DNA from: Chloroflexota bacterium
GTDB taxonomy: Bacteria > Chloroflexota > Dormibacteria > Dormibacterales > Dormibacteraceae
DNA length: 64,000 bases
NCBI GenBank assembly: GCA_005880795.1
Contig: VBGP01000009.1
Span: forward strand, 1 to 64,000
Direction: 5' to 3'
Positions 39,737-49,346 of the stretch are shown piece after piece. Made by a program: the position numbers and the translations under genes. The notes below the pieces were generated by a model. The model had not been told where the DNA came from, ran no database searches, and was given only the letters and a program-made list of their open reading frames with translations. How positions within the stretch are numbered: the first letter of the stretch is position 1; the number at the start of each line of letters is the position of its first letter.

Positions 39737-41206
39737 TTACGCGGGCCGGATGCGGGCGATCAGCCCATCCCTCGCCAGCCGCCATTCCTCCGGCTCGATG
39801 GCGCGCAAGAAGTAGATCGCGACAGCGTAGACGGCGAAACCTGCCGGGACTGTAAGAAAGATCGAGTAGCGGCGGATCAGATAGAGAGCGACGCCCATGA
39901 CGACGCCGGCCACCAGGATTCGCCAGGTGAGCTTGACGACCCCGAGGCGTAGCTCCGGCCGCCTCAGCTGCACGAACCACCAGCCGAATGTGCATAGGGC
40001 GGCTTCGGTCAAAACGGTCGCGAAGCTGGCTCCGATGTAGCCGAAGAACGGGATGGCGACCAGGTTGAGCACGATGGCCACCACCGTGGCCAGTGCTGTA
40101 GCCCCGGCATTGAGACCCTGCCGGTTCATCGCATTCAGCGTCGCGTAAAAGGCGGAGTTGACGAACAGGAAGACGATGCCGAAGGCGAGGATTCGGAGCG
40201 CCGGCTCTGATTGGGCAAACTCGCCTGAACGGTTGAAGATCTGGTTGATGGGATGCACCAGCACGAATGTGCCGACCGTGAGTGGCCAACCCAGCAGGAC
40301 AAGGACCTTGAAGAACCTCTCGTACGCCATCTTGAGCCGGCTCGGATCGCTGACGAAATAAACAGCGAGCAGCGGGTAGACCACGGTCTGTATCGCCAGC
40401 GGGACGAACTGCAGTGCTTCAAAGGGTTTGTAGGCGAGCGTGAACCAACCGACCTCGGCAAACGACCGGAACTGCTGAAGAATCACGAAGCCGGCTCGGA
40501 AGTACACGTTCGTGAGAAAGAACGTGAAGGCGAAGGGAAGCGCCAGAGGCAGCCACCGCCAGATGAGGTCGACGTCGAGTCCGAGGCGGATGCGGCCCAG
40601 GCGAAAGACCTGGATGACAATCACGGAGTAGGCGATCGTGAACGCGTACGACGCGGTGTAAGCCCATATGTAATAGGAGACACCTGAGTGGCGGCGCGCC
40701 CCGAAAACTATGAGTCCTGCCTGGATCAAGGTCTCGGCGACGATCGCGATGGCGTCGAACTCGGCACGACCGACCGAATAGAACGTGTTGCGGAGCAGGC
40801 TCGCATAAGCGGTTGCGATCAGCAGGGCGCAGCCGGGGATGATCAGCGAAGGGAGGCCCGCGCCGAGTCCAAGGGCAAACGCCAGAACGACTGCTGCGAG
40901 TGCGGCGAGGCCGATGCGAAGCACGATCAGGGTGCCGAGGTAATGGCCGAGCTCGCTCCGATTGCGCGCCGCTTCGCGCGTGTAGAGAGATTGGAATCCA
41001 AGGTCGCCGACGACCGCGACCAGGCCCGAGTAGACGATCAGCGTCGTGTACCGGCCGTAGTTGGCGTCGCCCAGAGCATTGGCGAGGACGATGACGACGA
41101 CGAGCGAGATGACTTTCGAGATCGAGCGGGCGGCGAGGATGAAGACTGAGTTGCTGACCGCGCGGGTGCCGAGCTGCGCGGCGGCGCTTTCTGCCGTGTC
41201 GGTCAC
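39737..41206 (-). CDS. Polysaccharide/lipid-linked flippase (MOP superfamily, Wzx-like)
   Basis: 489 residues, about 14 membrane helices, with an N-terminal pattern (VFILAARSISKVISLVVVIVLANALGDANYGRYTTLI) typical of Wzx/PST oligosaccharide flippases. It probably moves an undecaprenyl-linked glycan across the membrane. No polymerase or ligase gene is adjacent; the neighbours on the left are C39-like peptidases, so the link to a specific glycan is unknown. Confidence 0.85.
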   Translation of the reverse strand: MTDTAESAAAQLGTRAVSNSVFILAARSISKVISLVVVIVLANALGDANYGRYTTLIVYSGLVAVVGDLGFQSLYTREAARNRSELGHYLGTLIVLRIGLAALAAVVLAFALGLGAGLPSLIIPGCALLIATAYASLLRNTFYSVGRAEFDAIAIVAETLIQAGLIVFGARRHSGVSYYIWAYTASYAFTIAYSVIVIQVFRLGRIRLGLDVDLIWRWLPLALPFAFTFFLTNVYFRAGFVILQQFRSFAEVGWFTLAYKPFEALQFVPLAIQTVVYPLLAVYFVSDPSRLKMAYERFFKVLVLLGWPLTVGTFVLVHPINQIFNRSGEFAQSEPALRILAFGIVFLFVNSAFYATLNAMNRQGLNAGATALATVVAIVLNLVAIPFFGYIGASFATVLTEAALCTFGWWFVQLRRPELRLGVVKLTWRILVAGVVMGVALYLIRRYSIFLTVPAGFAVYAVAIYFLRAIEPEEWRLARDGLIARIRPA

Positions 41207-41215
41207 GGCGGAAGT

Positions 41216-42052
41216 CTAAATCGTGCCCGGCCTGACCTTCGGCGCGGCTTCCGGCGCGATCAGCAGGAGGACCTGACCCTGGCTGAGCGCAGGGTGGTGC
41301 TGGTCGAGATCGTCGATGGCGTGGGTCAGCTGCGCGTAAGAGATGTGGTAGCCGCGCCCCCACGAGATGCCCGGGTCGTTGAGCCAGACGCCGGAGCTGT
41401 CGTAGCCGATGATCGTGACGAAGTGCGGCACCGAGTAACCGTTCTGCTCGAAGTGATTCGTGTACCCCGGATAGTGCGAGTTGCCAAGCCCATGCGTGCG
41501 GACCTCGGCAAGCAATGGGCGCCCCGCTGATAGCTGCTCGGCGATGACCTTAGGGTCGTTGGGCAGGATGCGATACGTGTACCCGAAGTGCTGCTGCGCG
41601 AGCTGGCCGAGCATCGTGTCGTTGAGGTCGGGCTGCGGCTTCCAGCTGTCGATCTGCCGGATCATGCCGTCGGCGGTGTTGGCGTTGATCACCACGTCCG
41701 AGTTCTTGTTCCAGTACTCGTAGAGCATGGTGAGGTTGGCCGCCTCGCAGCTCTCCTGGTGTTGGGCCCAATTGTTGAGCGGCGCCTGGGTCGTGAACGG
41801 GACCTGGATCAACATGTGGTCAGGCAAGGCCGCCGGCGTCACCTCAGTGCCGGCGCCGACCGTGGGCATGGGTAGCGCGTGCACCTTGGTCGCACCCGGT
41901 AGCGGCCGGGCCACGCTCGCGTTGAGGTAGTGGCGGCCGATGGCTCCCGAGACACCCCCGAGCAAGACGGCGGCGATGATCGCGATCGCGATGCCGCCCC
42001 AATGCACATGCACCGGCGGTATGCCGCCCCTGCGGCTAAGTTGGACTTCCAC
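41216..42052 (-). CDS. Membrane-anchored C39-like papain-fold putative peptidase 1
   Basis: 278 residues. A membrane anchor (IAIAIIAAVLLGGVSGAI, about 20-38) precedes a C39_2-type papain-fold domain. Likely catalytic residues are Cys102 (QHQESCEAA), His210 (SVPHFVTIIGYD) and Asn225/Asp226 (WLNDPG). This family is often annotated 'C39 family peptidase' but most members are uncharacterised. It is 9 bases from the flippase and has two paralogues to the right. Confidence 0.8.
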   Translation of the reverse strand: MEVQLSRRGGIPPVHVHWGGIAIAIIAAVLLGGVSGAIGRHYLNASVARPLPGATKVHALPMPTVGAGTEVTPAALPDHMLIQVPFTTQAPLNNWAQHQESCEAANLTMLYEYWNKNSDVVINANTADGMIRQIDSWKPQPDLNDTMLGQLAQQHFGYTYRILPNDPKVIAEQLSAGRPLLAEVRTHGLGNSHYPGYTNHFEQNGYSVPHFVTIIGYDSSGVWLNDPGISWGRGYHISYAQLTHAIDDLDQHHPALSQGQVLLLIAPEAAPKVRPGTI

Positions 42053-42209
42053 GAAACCGGGTCCCTCCTCCGCTCTAGTCCTCAGCCATAGTTAGAACGC
42101 GGGCTCGGGAGCACGTACCTGTCGTGGTTTAGCGATGTAAAGGTGGCCCTATACTCTTGCCCGGCGCATCGCCGCAACCTTTTGAAGGTGGTTTAAGTTC
42201 TAGCTTTCG

Positions 42210-42986
42210 ATGCTTGGTGCTCTGAAGTGGCTTCTCGGACTTGGCCTGGTGGCTGCCGTCGGCATCGGGGCGGGCGTCTACTTCGCCTTTTTCGGCGCCG
42301 GGCCGCAGGTCTCCTACACCACCCCCGACCTGGTACCGATCGACCTGAACACCGCGGCGCCGAGCGACCAGCCGCCCGTAAACCTGCCGACCGCGGTCAT
42401 CCTGCCCGTGCCCTTCACGCCGCAAGCTCCGCTCGGCAACTGGGCGGCGAAGCAGCACACGTGTGAGGAGGCGAGCATGGTCATGGTGGACCGCTACCTC
42501 CACGGCGACCACTCGGGGAGCTTGATCGACCCGCAGACCGCCGATGCGGCGATCAACCAGATCACCGCGTGGAAGCCGGCGCAGGACCTGACCTCGCTGC
42601 AGATCGGCCAGGTGGCCCAGAAATACATGGGGTGGGCCTACAAGATCTTGCCCTCCGAGCGTTTGAACATGAAGCAGCAGCTGGCACTGGGCCGGCCGCT
42701 CATCTTCGGTGTTCGAACCCACGGCTTGGGCAACCCGAGCTACCCGGGGTACCGTGATCATTACGAGCAGTCCGGTTACTCGGTGTCGCACTACCTGGTG
42801 GTAGTGGGCTACGACCAGTCAGACACCTACATACTCAACGACCCCGGCCTCACCCGGGGCCACGGGTACCACATCACCTACGACCAGCTCATACACGCGG
42901 TGGACGACCTCGACCAGGCCTACCCAGACCTCAACATGGGCCACATATTCCTGGTCCTCGCCCCGTTCGGTAACTCGGGGAGCTAA
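42210..42986 (+). CDS. Membrane-anchored C39-like papain-fold putative peptidase 2
   Basis: 258 residues with an N-terminal membrane helix (about 8-28) and the same papain-fold pattern: Cys85 (AKQHTCEEAS), His194 (SVSHYLVVVGYD), Asp211 (ILNDPG). It is divergent from paralogue 1 and convergent with paralogue 3. By eye it resembles paralogue 1 (RTHGLGN, SYPGYRDHYEQSGYS), suggesting a local duplication and inversion. Start is ATG 42210 with no obvious ribosome site. Confidence 0.82.
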   Translation: MLGALKWLLGLGLVAAVGIGAGVYFAFFGAGPQVSYTTPDLVPIDLNTAAPSDQPPVNLPTAVILPVPFTPQAPLGNWAAKQHTCEEASMVMVDRYLHGDHSGSLIDPQTADAAINQITAWKPAQDLTSLQIGQVAQKYMGWAYKILPSERLNMKQQLALGRPLIFGVRTHGLGNPSYPGYRDHYEQSGYSVSHYLVVVGYDQSDTYILNDPGLTRGHGYHITYDQLIHAVDDLDQAYPDLNMGHIFLVLAPFGNSGS

Positions 42987-43007
42987 ATACCCACGGCCGG
43001 GCCTCCT

Positions 43008-43072
43008 CCCGGATAGTCCGGACTATCCGGGGTTGGCTTTGGACTTCGTGCGGCTTCGTCCGGACTATCCGG
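43008..43072. repeat. Palindrome plus half-copy, 42-bp spacing
   Basis: The full palindrome GGATAGTCCGGACTATCC lies at 43011-43028 with two extra C/G pairs. A second copy of GTCCGGACTATCCGGTG begins at 43058. The two centres are 42 bp apart. The same pair with the same spacing occurs at 55397-55463. It lies between convergent peptidase genes. Confidence 0.85.
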
Positions 43073-43101
43073 TGAACCCGGCCGTCTGGCCAAGGTCGGG
43101 G

Positions 43102-44697
43102 TCAGGCGAACACGATCGCTTCTTCGAAGTCGGAGTAGCCCGCTTCGAAAGCCCCCTTGCTGATCCAGTACTGACCGCGGATCGGATCGTTGACCAGGAC
43201 CTGTGTCGGGCTGACGCCGACCACCGTGTAGACATGTGACGCGTAGACGGGCCCGATCCAGGGGATCCGCTGCCCGTCGAAGCTCAGGTAATCGCGCCGC
43301 GGGTGCCATCTCCAGTCCCAGGTCGAGAAGGCGACCACCGGATGGCCCGCGATAACGCGCGCGTAGATGGCCCCCGCCGACATCGAGCCGTAGGCGAGGA
43401 CGCTCGCGCCGTGCGCCTTGGCGATTCTCACCAGCGGCGGGTAATAGGTGCCGAAGCCGGTGTAGTTGCTCTCACTCCCGTTCACGTTGCCGACAAAGGT
43501 CTCGTACGGGTTCCCCCAACGCACGCGTCCCTGCGCGTCCACGTACATCGGCCGCTGGTCGGCGCCGAGCTCGTTGAGGATCTGGTCCTGGCTCAGCGAG
43601 ATGCCCTGGTGGGTCAGCGCCATCGAGGTGGCGGCCTCCTCGCAGCTCAGCGGATGGTCCTGGTAGATCATCGCCACGCCCGACACGATGTGTGTCTGGC
43701 TCATGACCACATAAATGGATTGGTCTGCCGCGGCTGAGACCTGCTGCAGGTCGGCTGTGACCGTGTTGAACTCGGCCACCGTCAATGCGTTGGCGTAGCG
43801 AATCCGGTCGTTCGCGATCCGGCTCTGGTAGCCCGATAGGTCCAGCCCGTACAGCGCCGCAAGCGAGATCTCATCGGACGCGTGCTGCATGCTCTGCTGC
43901 GTCACCGTGGCGGCGTCGAGCCTGCCCTGCAGGTTCGTCTGCACCGCGACAAGGTCTCGCGTCAGGAACTCGGCCCGCGACATCCGGAGCTGCGCCGAGA
44001 GCTGTGAATACGCACCCGCACGAGCGATGAGACCCGCGGCCGGGTCGCTGCGGACGCCGAGCTGCTCGGCCCGGTGGACCTCTCCGACGACGGTGCCGGC
44101 GAAGCCGGCGATCCGGCGATCGATCGGGACCAGCCTCGCCTCCATGTTCCATTCATCGCGCAGCGTGCTGAAGTCGAGCGGCGTGGTCGCCTGTCCGAAT
44201 GCGTCCAGCCTCGACTTGCGCTGCACGTAGGACTCGGGCGCCAGCGCGACGCGCAGGTTCTGCTCGGCCAGCAGCGCCTCCGAGCGAAACGCGCTGAGGT
44301 CCCGGCTCCAGATCGCGTCTGACTCTTCCTGCCACCGAGTGATCGTCTCCGCGCCGCCGGGCAGCCAGAAGATGCCACCCGCGCCGACGACCATGTAGGC
44401 CTGCGCCGCGGTCCATTCGCGGTTCAGCTCGACGAGGTGGGAGTCCGGGATCCCGTTCTGCCGCATGTAGTCCCAGCGGTCGTGCAGCGTCTGGGCCTTC
44501 GACTGCAGGACGAACGCGCTCCCGAGATCGATCAGCCCCCCACCGCCAAGCGAGCTGACCATCGCGACAAGGAGGACCAACGCTGAAAGCCTCGCCGTCC
44601 AGAGGGTTTTCCGGCGCCGGGCCGGCGCTGCGACGCGGTAGCTAGGGCGTGTTTCTTCGGAAGGTGCAGCCGGCAGCTCCCGCTCGACTGCAATCAC
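43102..44697 (-). CDS. C39-like papain-fold putative peptidase 3 with long helical N-terminal region
   Basis: 531 residues. A membrane helix (about 35-55) is followed by about 250 residues of mostly helical, probably coiled-coil-like sequence, and a C-terminal papain-fold domain. Its likely catalytic cysteine is Cys352 (HPLSCEEAATSM); the histidine is in YASHVYTVVGV and the third residue in LVNDP. The helical part may be an extracellular stalk. Start is GTG 44697. Confidence 0.78.
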   Translation of the reverse strand: MIAVERELPAAPSEETRPSYRVAAPARRRKTLWTARLSALVLLVAMVSSLGGGGLIDLGSAFVLQSKAQTLHDRWDYMRQNGIPDSHLVELNREWTAAQAYMVVGAGGIFWLPGGAETITRWQEESDAIWSRDLSAFRSEALLAEQNLRVALAPESYVQRKSRLDAFGQATTPLDFSTLRDEWNMEARLVPIDRRIAGFAGTVVGEVHRAEQLGVRSDPAAGLIARAGAYSQLSAQLRMSRAEFLTRDLVAVQTNLQGRLDAATVTQQSMQHASDEISLAALYGLDLSGYQSRIANDRIRYANALTVAEFNTVTADLQQVSAAADQSIYVVMSQTHIVSGVAMIYQDHPLSCEEAATSMALTHQGISLSQDQILNELGADQRPMYVDAQGRVRWGNPYETFVGNVNGSESNYTGFGTYYPPLVRIAKAHGASVLAYGSMSAGAIYARVIAGHPVVAFSTWDWRWHPRRDYLSFDGQRIPWIGPVYASHVYTVVGVSPTQVLVNDPIRGQYWISKGAFEAGYSDFEEAIVFA

Positions 44698-44739
44698 GGC
44701 AATGGGTGATCGTGTCGCATTTCGTATTGCTCAACGACC

Positions 44740-45258
44740 TCACCCCGTGCCCCGCTCGCCGGGGCGAGCATACACCTCGTCGGCGGGAACCAGGCGCTCC
44801 TGCCTAGTGCCCGGGAAATGAACTCGGACGCCCGGCTTCCCCGGGCTCCCCAGCTCCCAGCCGGCCGCGTACAGCCGGGCCGCGCTCGCCAGGTCGCCCG
44901 CCTGGGCGGTCTTGGCGCCGTCGGTGAAGGTCAGGCTCTGCGCCCGGGCTCCGGGGAATCCCAGCCGCACCTCCCCGCCGGTCTTGAGGTTGAATGCGTA
45001 GTCGTCCAGCGAGCCGTCGTCCGCGCCCGCGACCAGCTCGGCGACGGTCGGAAACGTCCCTTCCCGCATACGCGACTTCAGGTCCGCCCGGCTGGTGCGC
45101 TCAGCGAGGCGGCGCCGGCGCCGGAGCTCGGTGAGGAGAACGTCTCGCTCGCCGCGCAATGCCCCCAGCTCGGCGTCGAGGGGTCGCATTCGCTCCCGGA
45201 TGACCTCCACCCGCCGCTCGAGCTCGGTCGCGTTCAGCTCGACCAGCTCATCGGCCAC
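44740..45258 (-). CDS. Hypothetical coiled-coil protein
   Basis: 172 residues of unknown family. Residues 1-60 form a coiled coil rich in Glu/Arg/Leu (ELERRVEVIRERMRPLDAELGALRGERDVLLTELRRRRRL). The second half is a small globular domain (YAFNLKTGGEVRLGFPGARAQ, then GWELGSPGKPGVRVHFPGTRQERLVPADEVY). There is no signal peptide or membrane segment. Start is GTG 45258. Confidence 0.65.
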   Translation of the reverse strand: MADELVELNATELERRVEVIRERMRPLDAELGALRGERDVLLTELRRRRRLAERTSRADLKSRMREGTFPTVAELVAGADDGSLDDYAFNLKTGGEVRLGFPGARAQSLTFTDGAKTAQAGDLASAARLYAAGWELGSPGKPGVRVHFPGTRQERLVPADEVYARPGERGTG

Positions 45259-45282
45259 GAAGTGACATTAGACGCCGGGCGG

Positions 45283-46593
45283 TCAGAAGAACGAGTAGTA
45301 AGCCTCCACCACCGTGTTCGTCACGCCATGCTGCTCACCGCCGAAGGCGAAGATGACGCCGTTGTCGAGATTGACGGTCACGACATTGGCCCGCGGAACG
45401 GCCATGCTCGCCACCGGGTACCAGCGATTGTCGGCTCGAGAGTACTGCTCCATCGTCCCGCTCGGCGGCTCAGAGCCGCAGCCGCCGCCCACCGCCAGCA
45501 CGTCTCCCGAGGGCAGCAACTCCGCGCTGTGACCGCATCGGGGTTCGATCATGCTGCCCACCTGCGTCCACGTGTTGGACGAGGGGTCGTAGACGGTGAC
45601 GTATGGGATCGGACGAAGGTCCCGCGAACCACCGGCATACAGAATTCGGCCGTCGCCGAGGACGGTCGCGGTGTGATATTGGCGCGCTCCCGCTCGGATC
45701 TCCGGCGTGGCAAACGACCACGAGTTGGACTTGGCATCATAAATCTCGGGCCTCTCGACGTTCTCGTCGGGCGTGTCCTGCATGTACTGTCCTCCGACGA
45801 CGAGGACGCGTCCGTCCTTGAGCCGCGTGGCGGTTGGGCCGACGGGGCGGTCAAGCGCTGGTGTCGCCGCGTCCGTCCACATATCGCGGACCGGGTCGTA
45901 GATCTCCGCCGGGAGCGTAGCCGGCACCGCTCCGCAGGCGCCAGTACCCGCCTCCGGGTAGGAGCGGCCGCCCGTGACCAGCACCCTTCCGTCGGCGAGC
46001 AGGACGGCCGCGTGACCCGTCCTGCCGTGTTTCAAAGGCGCGGCGGACACCCACGATCCGGGGGCGGAAAATCCCAATCCTGGGCGGTAAACCTCGACAT
46101 TGTTCAGCGCCGCATTGCCGAGCTGCGCGTAGCCCCCGACGATCAACACCAAGCCACTGGTCAAGAGCGTGGCGGTATGACCGGCGCGCCCCATGGCGAG
46201 CGACGGGCTGGGGAAGTCGCGATTGGCGTTCGGGTCGTAGACCTCGACGGCCGAAAGGCCGTGACCAGCGCTCGTCTTGTCGGTCACTCCGCCCGCGATC
46301 AGAATCTCGTGGTTCGCCATGAAAGTGGCCGTGAAGAAGACTCGCGGGACTGACATCGGAGTAAACGTCTCCCAGTGCCCTGACGCAATGGACCCGGTCA
46401 CCGGTCCGGGCGTCGCCACAGCCTCGAGCGGGGTTGGAGAAGGGTTGGGAGCGGAAGACGGGCACGACGATGCCGCGGCTTGCTGAGTTGGGCTCACGGA
46501 GGAGATTGGCGTTTGCGAGGAGGCCGGGCTCTGGGCGACGGTACTGCAATTCACCAGAAGGACCGCGGCAAGTGCGACCGATCCCCTAGTCAT
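45283..46593 (-). CDS. Secreted Kelch-repeat protein
   Basis: About 436 residues from ATG 46593, which gives a clean signal peptide (SVALAAVLLVNCSTVA); an ATG at 46638 is also in frame but would put charged residues before it. The cysteine resembles a lipobox but with Asn at -1, so lipidation is doubtful. After a Ser/Pro-rich linker there are at least five Kelch motifs (for example GHTATLLTSGLVLIVGGYA, GHAAVLLADGRVLVTGG, YHTATVLGDGRILYAGG) that would form a beta-propeller. The ligand is unknown. Confidence 0.85.
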   Translation of the reverse strand: MTRGSVALAAVLLVNCSTVAQSPASSQTPISSVSPTQQAAASSCPSSAPNPSPTPLEAVATPGPVTGSIASGHWETFTPMSVPRVFFTATFMANHEILIAGGVTDKTSAGHGLSAVEVYDPNANRDFPSPSLAMGRAGHTATLLTSGLVLIVGGYAQLGNAALNNVEVYRPGLGFSAPGSWVSAAPLKHGRTGHAAVLLADGRVLVTGGRSYPEAGTGACGAVPATLPAEIYDPVRDMWTDAATPALDRPVGPTATRLKDGRVLVVGGQYMQDTPDENVERPEIYDAKSNSWSFATPEIRAGARQYHTATVLGDGRILYAGGSRDLRPIPYVTVYDPSSNTWTQVGSMIEPRCGHSAELLPSGDVLAVGGGCGSEPPSGTMEQYSRADNRWYPVASMAVPRANVVTVNLDNGVIFAFGGEQHGVTNTVVEAYYSFF

Positions 46594-46749
46594 CGCTTTT
46601 GGGCCAACGTTCGCGTCAGCCAGTTTGTTATGCCTCATGTTCAGGGGTCGATTGTGTGGAGTCGCCTGTGCCCGAGATCTTCGCCGTTTCTTGACCTAAG
46701 AAGCGACTTGCGAGGTTTACGCTCTGCTGACCGGACAGACGGTTAATCA

Positions 46750-47523
46750 ATGAAAGAGCTCCAGGAGAGTCCCGAGATATACGAGGCCCGGCAGCGGGCG
46801 CATTACGACCGGATCGCTGAGGCCTACGACGCGCATTACTCGGATAAATGGAGCCTCCTTTACCGGCGCCTCTTCCTTTATGAGCCGCTGATCGCGGGCA
46901 TCGACCTGCGCGGTCGCAAGGTGCTCGACGCCATGTGCGGGAGCGGCCAGACGGCTGCATACCTGCTGGGGCAGGGAGCGGAGGCCTACGGGCTCGATAT
47001 CTCTCCGCATGTCATCGCCGAGTTCCGCGCGAACCTCCCGGCCGCGGTTGGCGTCAGCGGCTCGATCCTCAGCTCCGGGTTTGACGATGAGTCGTTCGAC
47101 GCGGTCTTCGTGACGGGCGGGCTGCACCACGTGCACCCGCGGGTGCCCGAAGCCGTGGCCGAGATCCACCGGATCCTCAAGCCCGGCGGTTGGTTTTGCT
47201 TCTACGAGCCGCACACGGGTTCCCTTGCTGACACGGCTCGCAGGTTTTGGTACCGGCACGACAGCCTTTTCGAGGAGAACGAGGCGGCCGTCGACCTCGA
47301 GGACCTGATGCGTCGCAACGCACAGAGCTTCGACTTCGTCAGCACCCGGTACTCGGGGGGGCCCGCCTACCTGCTGGTTTTCAACTCGATGGTGTTTCGC
47401 GTGCCTCTGTCGTGGAAGGCGCGGTACACGCGCCCCTTGTTGTGGCTCGAACGCCGTTTGGAGAGGATCCAGGGCAAGCGGCTGTCCTGCTTCGCCATGG
47501 CGCAGTGGCGCAAAAAGGCCTGA
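46750..47523 (+). CDS. SAM-dependent methyltransferase (class I)
   Basis: 257 residues. The SAM-binding motif I is VLDAMCGSGQTAAYLL, with motif II and post-I residues in GLDISPHVIAEF and FDAVFVTGGLHHVHPRVPEAVAEIHRILKPGGWFCFYEPH. The family resembles UbiE/COQ5-like and glycan or lipid methyltransferases; the substrate is not evident. It is divergent from the Kelch gene and convergent with the MFS gene. Confidence 0.88.
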   Translation: MKELQESPEIYEARQRAHYDRIAEAYDAHYSDKWSLLYRRLFLYEPLIAGIDLRGRKVLDAMCGSGQTAAYLLGQGAEAYGLDISPHVIAEFRANLPAAVGVSGSILSSGFDDESFDAVFVTGGLHHVHPRVPEAVAEIHRILKPGGWFCFYEPHTGSLADTARRFWYRHDSLFEENEAAVDLEDLMRRNAQSFDFVSTRYSGGPAYLLVFNSMVFRVPLSWKARYTRPLLWLERRLERIQGKRLSCFAMAQWRKKA

Positions 47524-47526
47524 TGA

Positions 47527-48684
47527 TCAGCTGATCGTCTTTTCGTGGTCAGCCGGGCTGTTGCGGAAACCGGCGAAGAGCGCCAGGTCGTAAGCGACCT
47601 TCAACCCTCCCCCGGCAAGAAACGGAAGCCCGAACGCCGCAGCCCCGATGGCGATTCCGGCGAGCGTCGGCCCGAACGCCATGGCCACTCCACGCACCGC
47701 GCCCGTCATCGCCACCGCGCCGGCTCGCTCACCGGGCGGCACGATCGATACGATGTAGGCCTGGCGCGCGGGCACGTCCATCTGGGAAAGGGCGAATCGC
47801 GCCAGCAGCAGGGCGACGGCCAATGCGAGGTTCGGGCTGAATGGGACGAGCAGGAGCAGCACGTTGCTCGGGAGGTGCGTGAACACCATCGTGTTGATGA
47901 GGCCGACGCGGTCCGCCAACCGGCCGGAAACCTCGTACGAAATCGATTGCAGGATGGCTACCCCAGCAAACACCGGGCCCAGGAGTCCAGGCCCAGCGCC
48001 AAAACGCGCGTGCAGCCAGTAGGCGATGACGGCGTTGGCGACGAAGCCCCCGCCCAGCGAGTCGAGAGCGAATAGAGCGGCGAGCCCCGCCAGTGGACGG
48101 AAAGAGCCGAACACCGGCTGTGCAGGCTCCCCCTCGACGTGGTCGGACATGAAAAGCGGAAGGATGGCGGTGATCACACCGATCGCCGCATAGAGAAAGA
48201 AAAAGGTCCGAATATCGGAGAAAACGGCGGTCGACAGACCGCCCGCCGCGTTGAACAGGCCACCGGTCAGCGAGTAGCGGCCAAACGCACGGTTGCGTGC
48301 CTTCGGCGCCGCCGTTTCCGCCAACACGGCCTGCTCGACCGACGCAAACGGGCCGTAATCGACGCTCGCCGCGCCTAGCATCCCGGTCAAGCCCGAGATC
48401 GCGAGGAGCGCCGGCTGTCGCGCCAGCGCCAGGTCGATCCCGGTCACGGCCATCAAGAGGCCAATCCCGGCCAGCGTCCTCCGTCGACCGAACCTCCCGG
48501 CCAGTGAGGCGGCAGCGAGACCCGTAAGCGAGGCGGCCGCGAGACCCACGGCAAGGGTCACTCCGATCAGCGTGGGCGACAGCCCGGCTCGCTCAAGATG
48601 GAGTGCAAGCAGCACTGCCGAAAAGCCGAATCCGAAAGCACGGAGGCCGCGAGCGGCCAGCAGCAGAGGACGGTCCGGCATCAC
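47527..48684 (-). CDS. Major facilitator superfamily transporter
   Basis: 385 residues, about 12 membrane helices with the usual MFS layout (GRFGRRRTLAGIGLLMAV after the first two helices, GRLADRVGLINT in the middle). It is probably an efflux-type permease; the substrate is unknown. The start (GTG 48684 or ATG 48681) is separated from the SufR-type operator by only a few bases, so SufR may repress it too. Confidence 0.87.
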   Translation of the reverse strand: MMPDRPLLLAARGLRAFGFGFSAVLLALHLERAGLSPTLIGVTLAVGLAAASLTGLAAASLAGRFGRRRTLAGIGLLMAVTGIDLALARQPALLAISGLTGMLGAASVDYGPFASVEQAVLAETAAPKARNRAFGRYSLTGGLFNAAGGLSTAVFSDIRTFFFLYAAIGVITAILPLFMSDHVEGEPAQPVFGSFRPLAGLAALFALDSLGGGFVANAVIAYWLHARFGAGPGLLGPVFAGVAILQSISYEVSGRLADRVGLINTMVFTHLPSNVLLLLVPFSPNLALAVALLLARFALSQMDVPARQAYIVSIVPPGERAGAVAMTGAVRGVAMAFGPTLAGIAIGAAAFGLPFLAGGGLKVAYDLALFAGFRNSPADHEKTIS

Positions 48685-48697
48685 CTCAGAGGTATTT

Positions 48698-48711
48698 CAA
48701 CAGATAGGTTG
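48698..48711. promoter_or_regulatory. Probable SufR operator
   Basis: CAAC-AGATAG-GTTG: CAAC at 48698-48701, six bases, GTTG at 48708-48711, which matches the CAAC-N6-GTTG site known for SufR in cyanobacteria. It is embedded in a longer imperfect palindrome (TTTCAAC...GTTGAGAAA). It lies between the divergent MFS and sufR starts, 23 bp before sufR. Confidence 0.8.
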
Positions 48712-48733
48712 AGAAACTCGTAGACTTGAGATC

Positions 48734-49346
48734 GTGGATCACAAGCGAGCCTCGATCCTTGCCTTTTTGAAGACCCGCGGCCAGGCCACTCTGGGCGAGG
48801 TGGCGTCGCACCTCGAGGTGTCCAAGCAGGGTGCCCTGCGCCACCTCGAGGGCCTCGAGGCAGCCGGCCTCGCCACGATGGCCCCGGCCCTGCCTCATGG
48901 TCCTGGGCGGCCGGAGAACGCGTACAGGCTCACTGCCGCGGCCGGCGAGCACTTTCCGACCGGCCACCGCGAGCTGACAGGGGAACTCGTCGACTTTATG
49001 ACCAACGAGCAGCTGAAGCAGTTCTTCGAGCGCCGGGCGGCAAGGCTCGAGGCTGAATACGCCCCCCGATTGGCGGGCCTAGACTTTGAAGCGCGAGTCC
49101 GCGAGCTGGCCAGGCTCGCAACCGAGCACGGCCACATGGCCGAAGTGGTGGAGCTCGACGAGGGTGGGCTCGCGATCCGCCACTGCAACTGCCCAATCCA
49201 GGACGTCGCGGCCCGCACCGGGCTGCCTTGCGTCAACGAGCAGCACATGTATGAACGGCTGCTGAGCGCCGACGTGGAGCGAACGACATGGATGGCTGAG
49301 GCGGCGGACGACTGCACTTATGTCATGAAGGAGAACGAAAAGAAAG

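Noticed and set aside
42128-42155. Candidate promoter (TATACT at 42150) before the C39-like gene
   Set aside because: The -35 region is poor and the high-GC genome makes single -10 matches weak evidence.
43008-43072. Possible mini CRISPR: repeated TCCGGACTATCCGG with 42-bp period
   Set aside because: Only two units at each site, palindromic repeat, short spacer, and no cas genes in the window.
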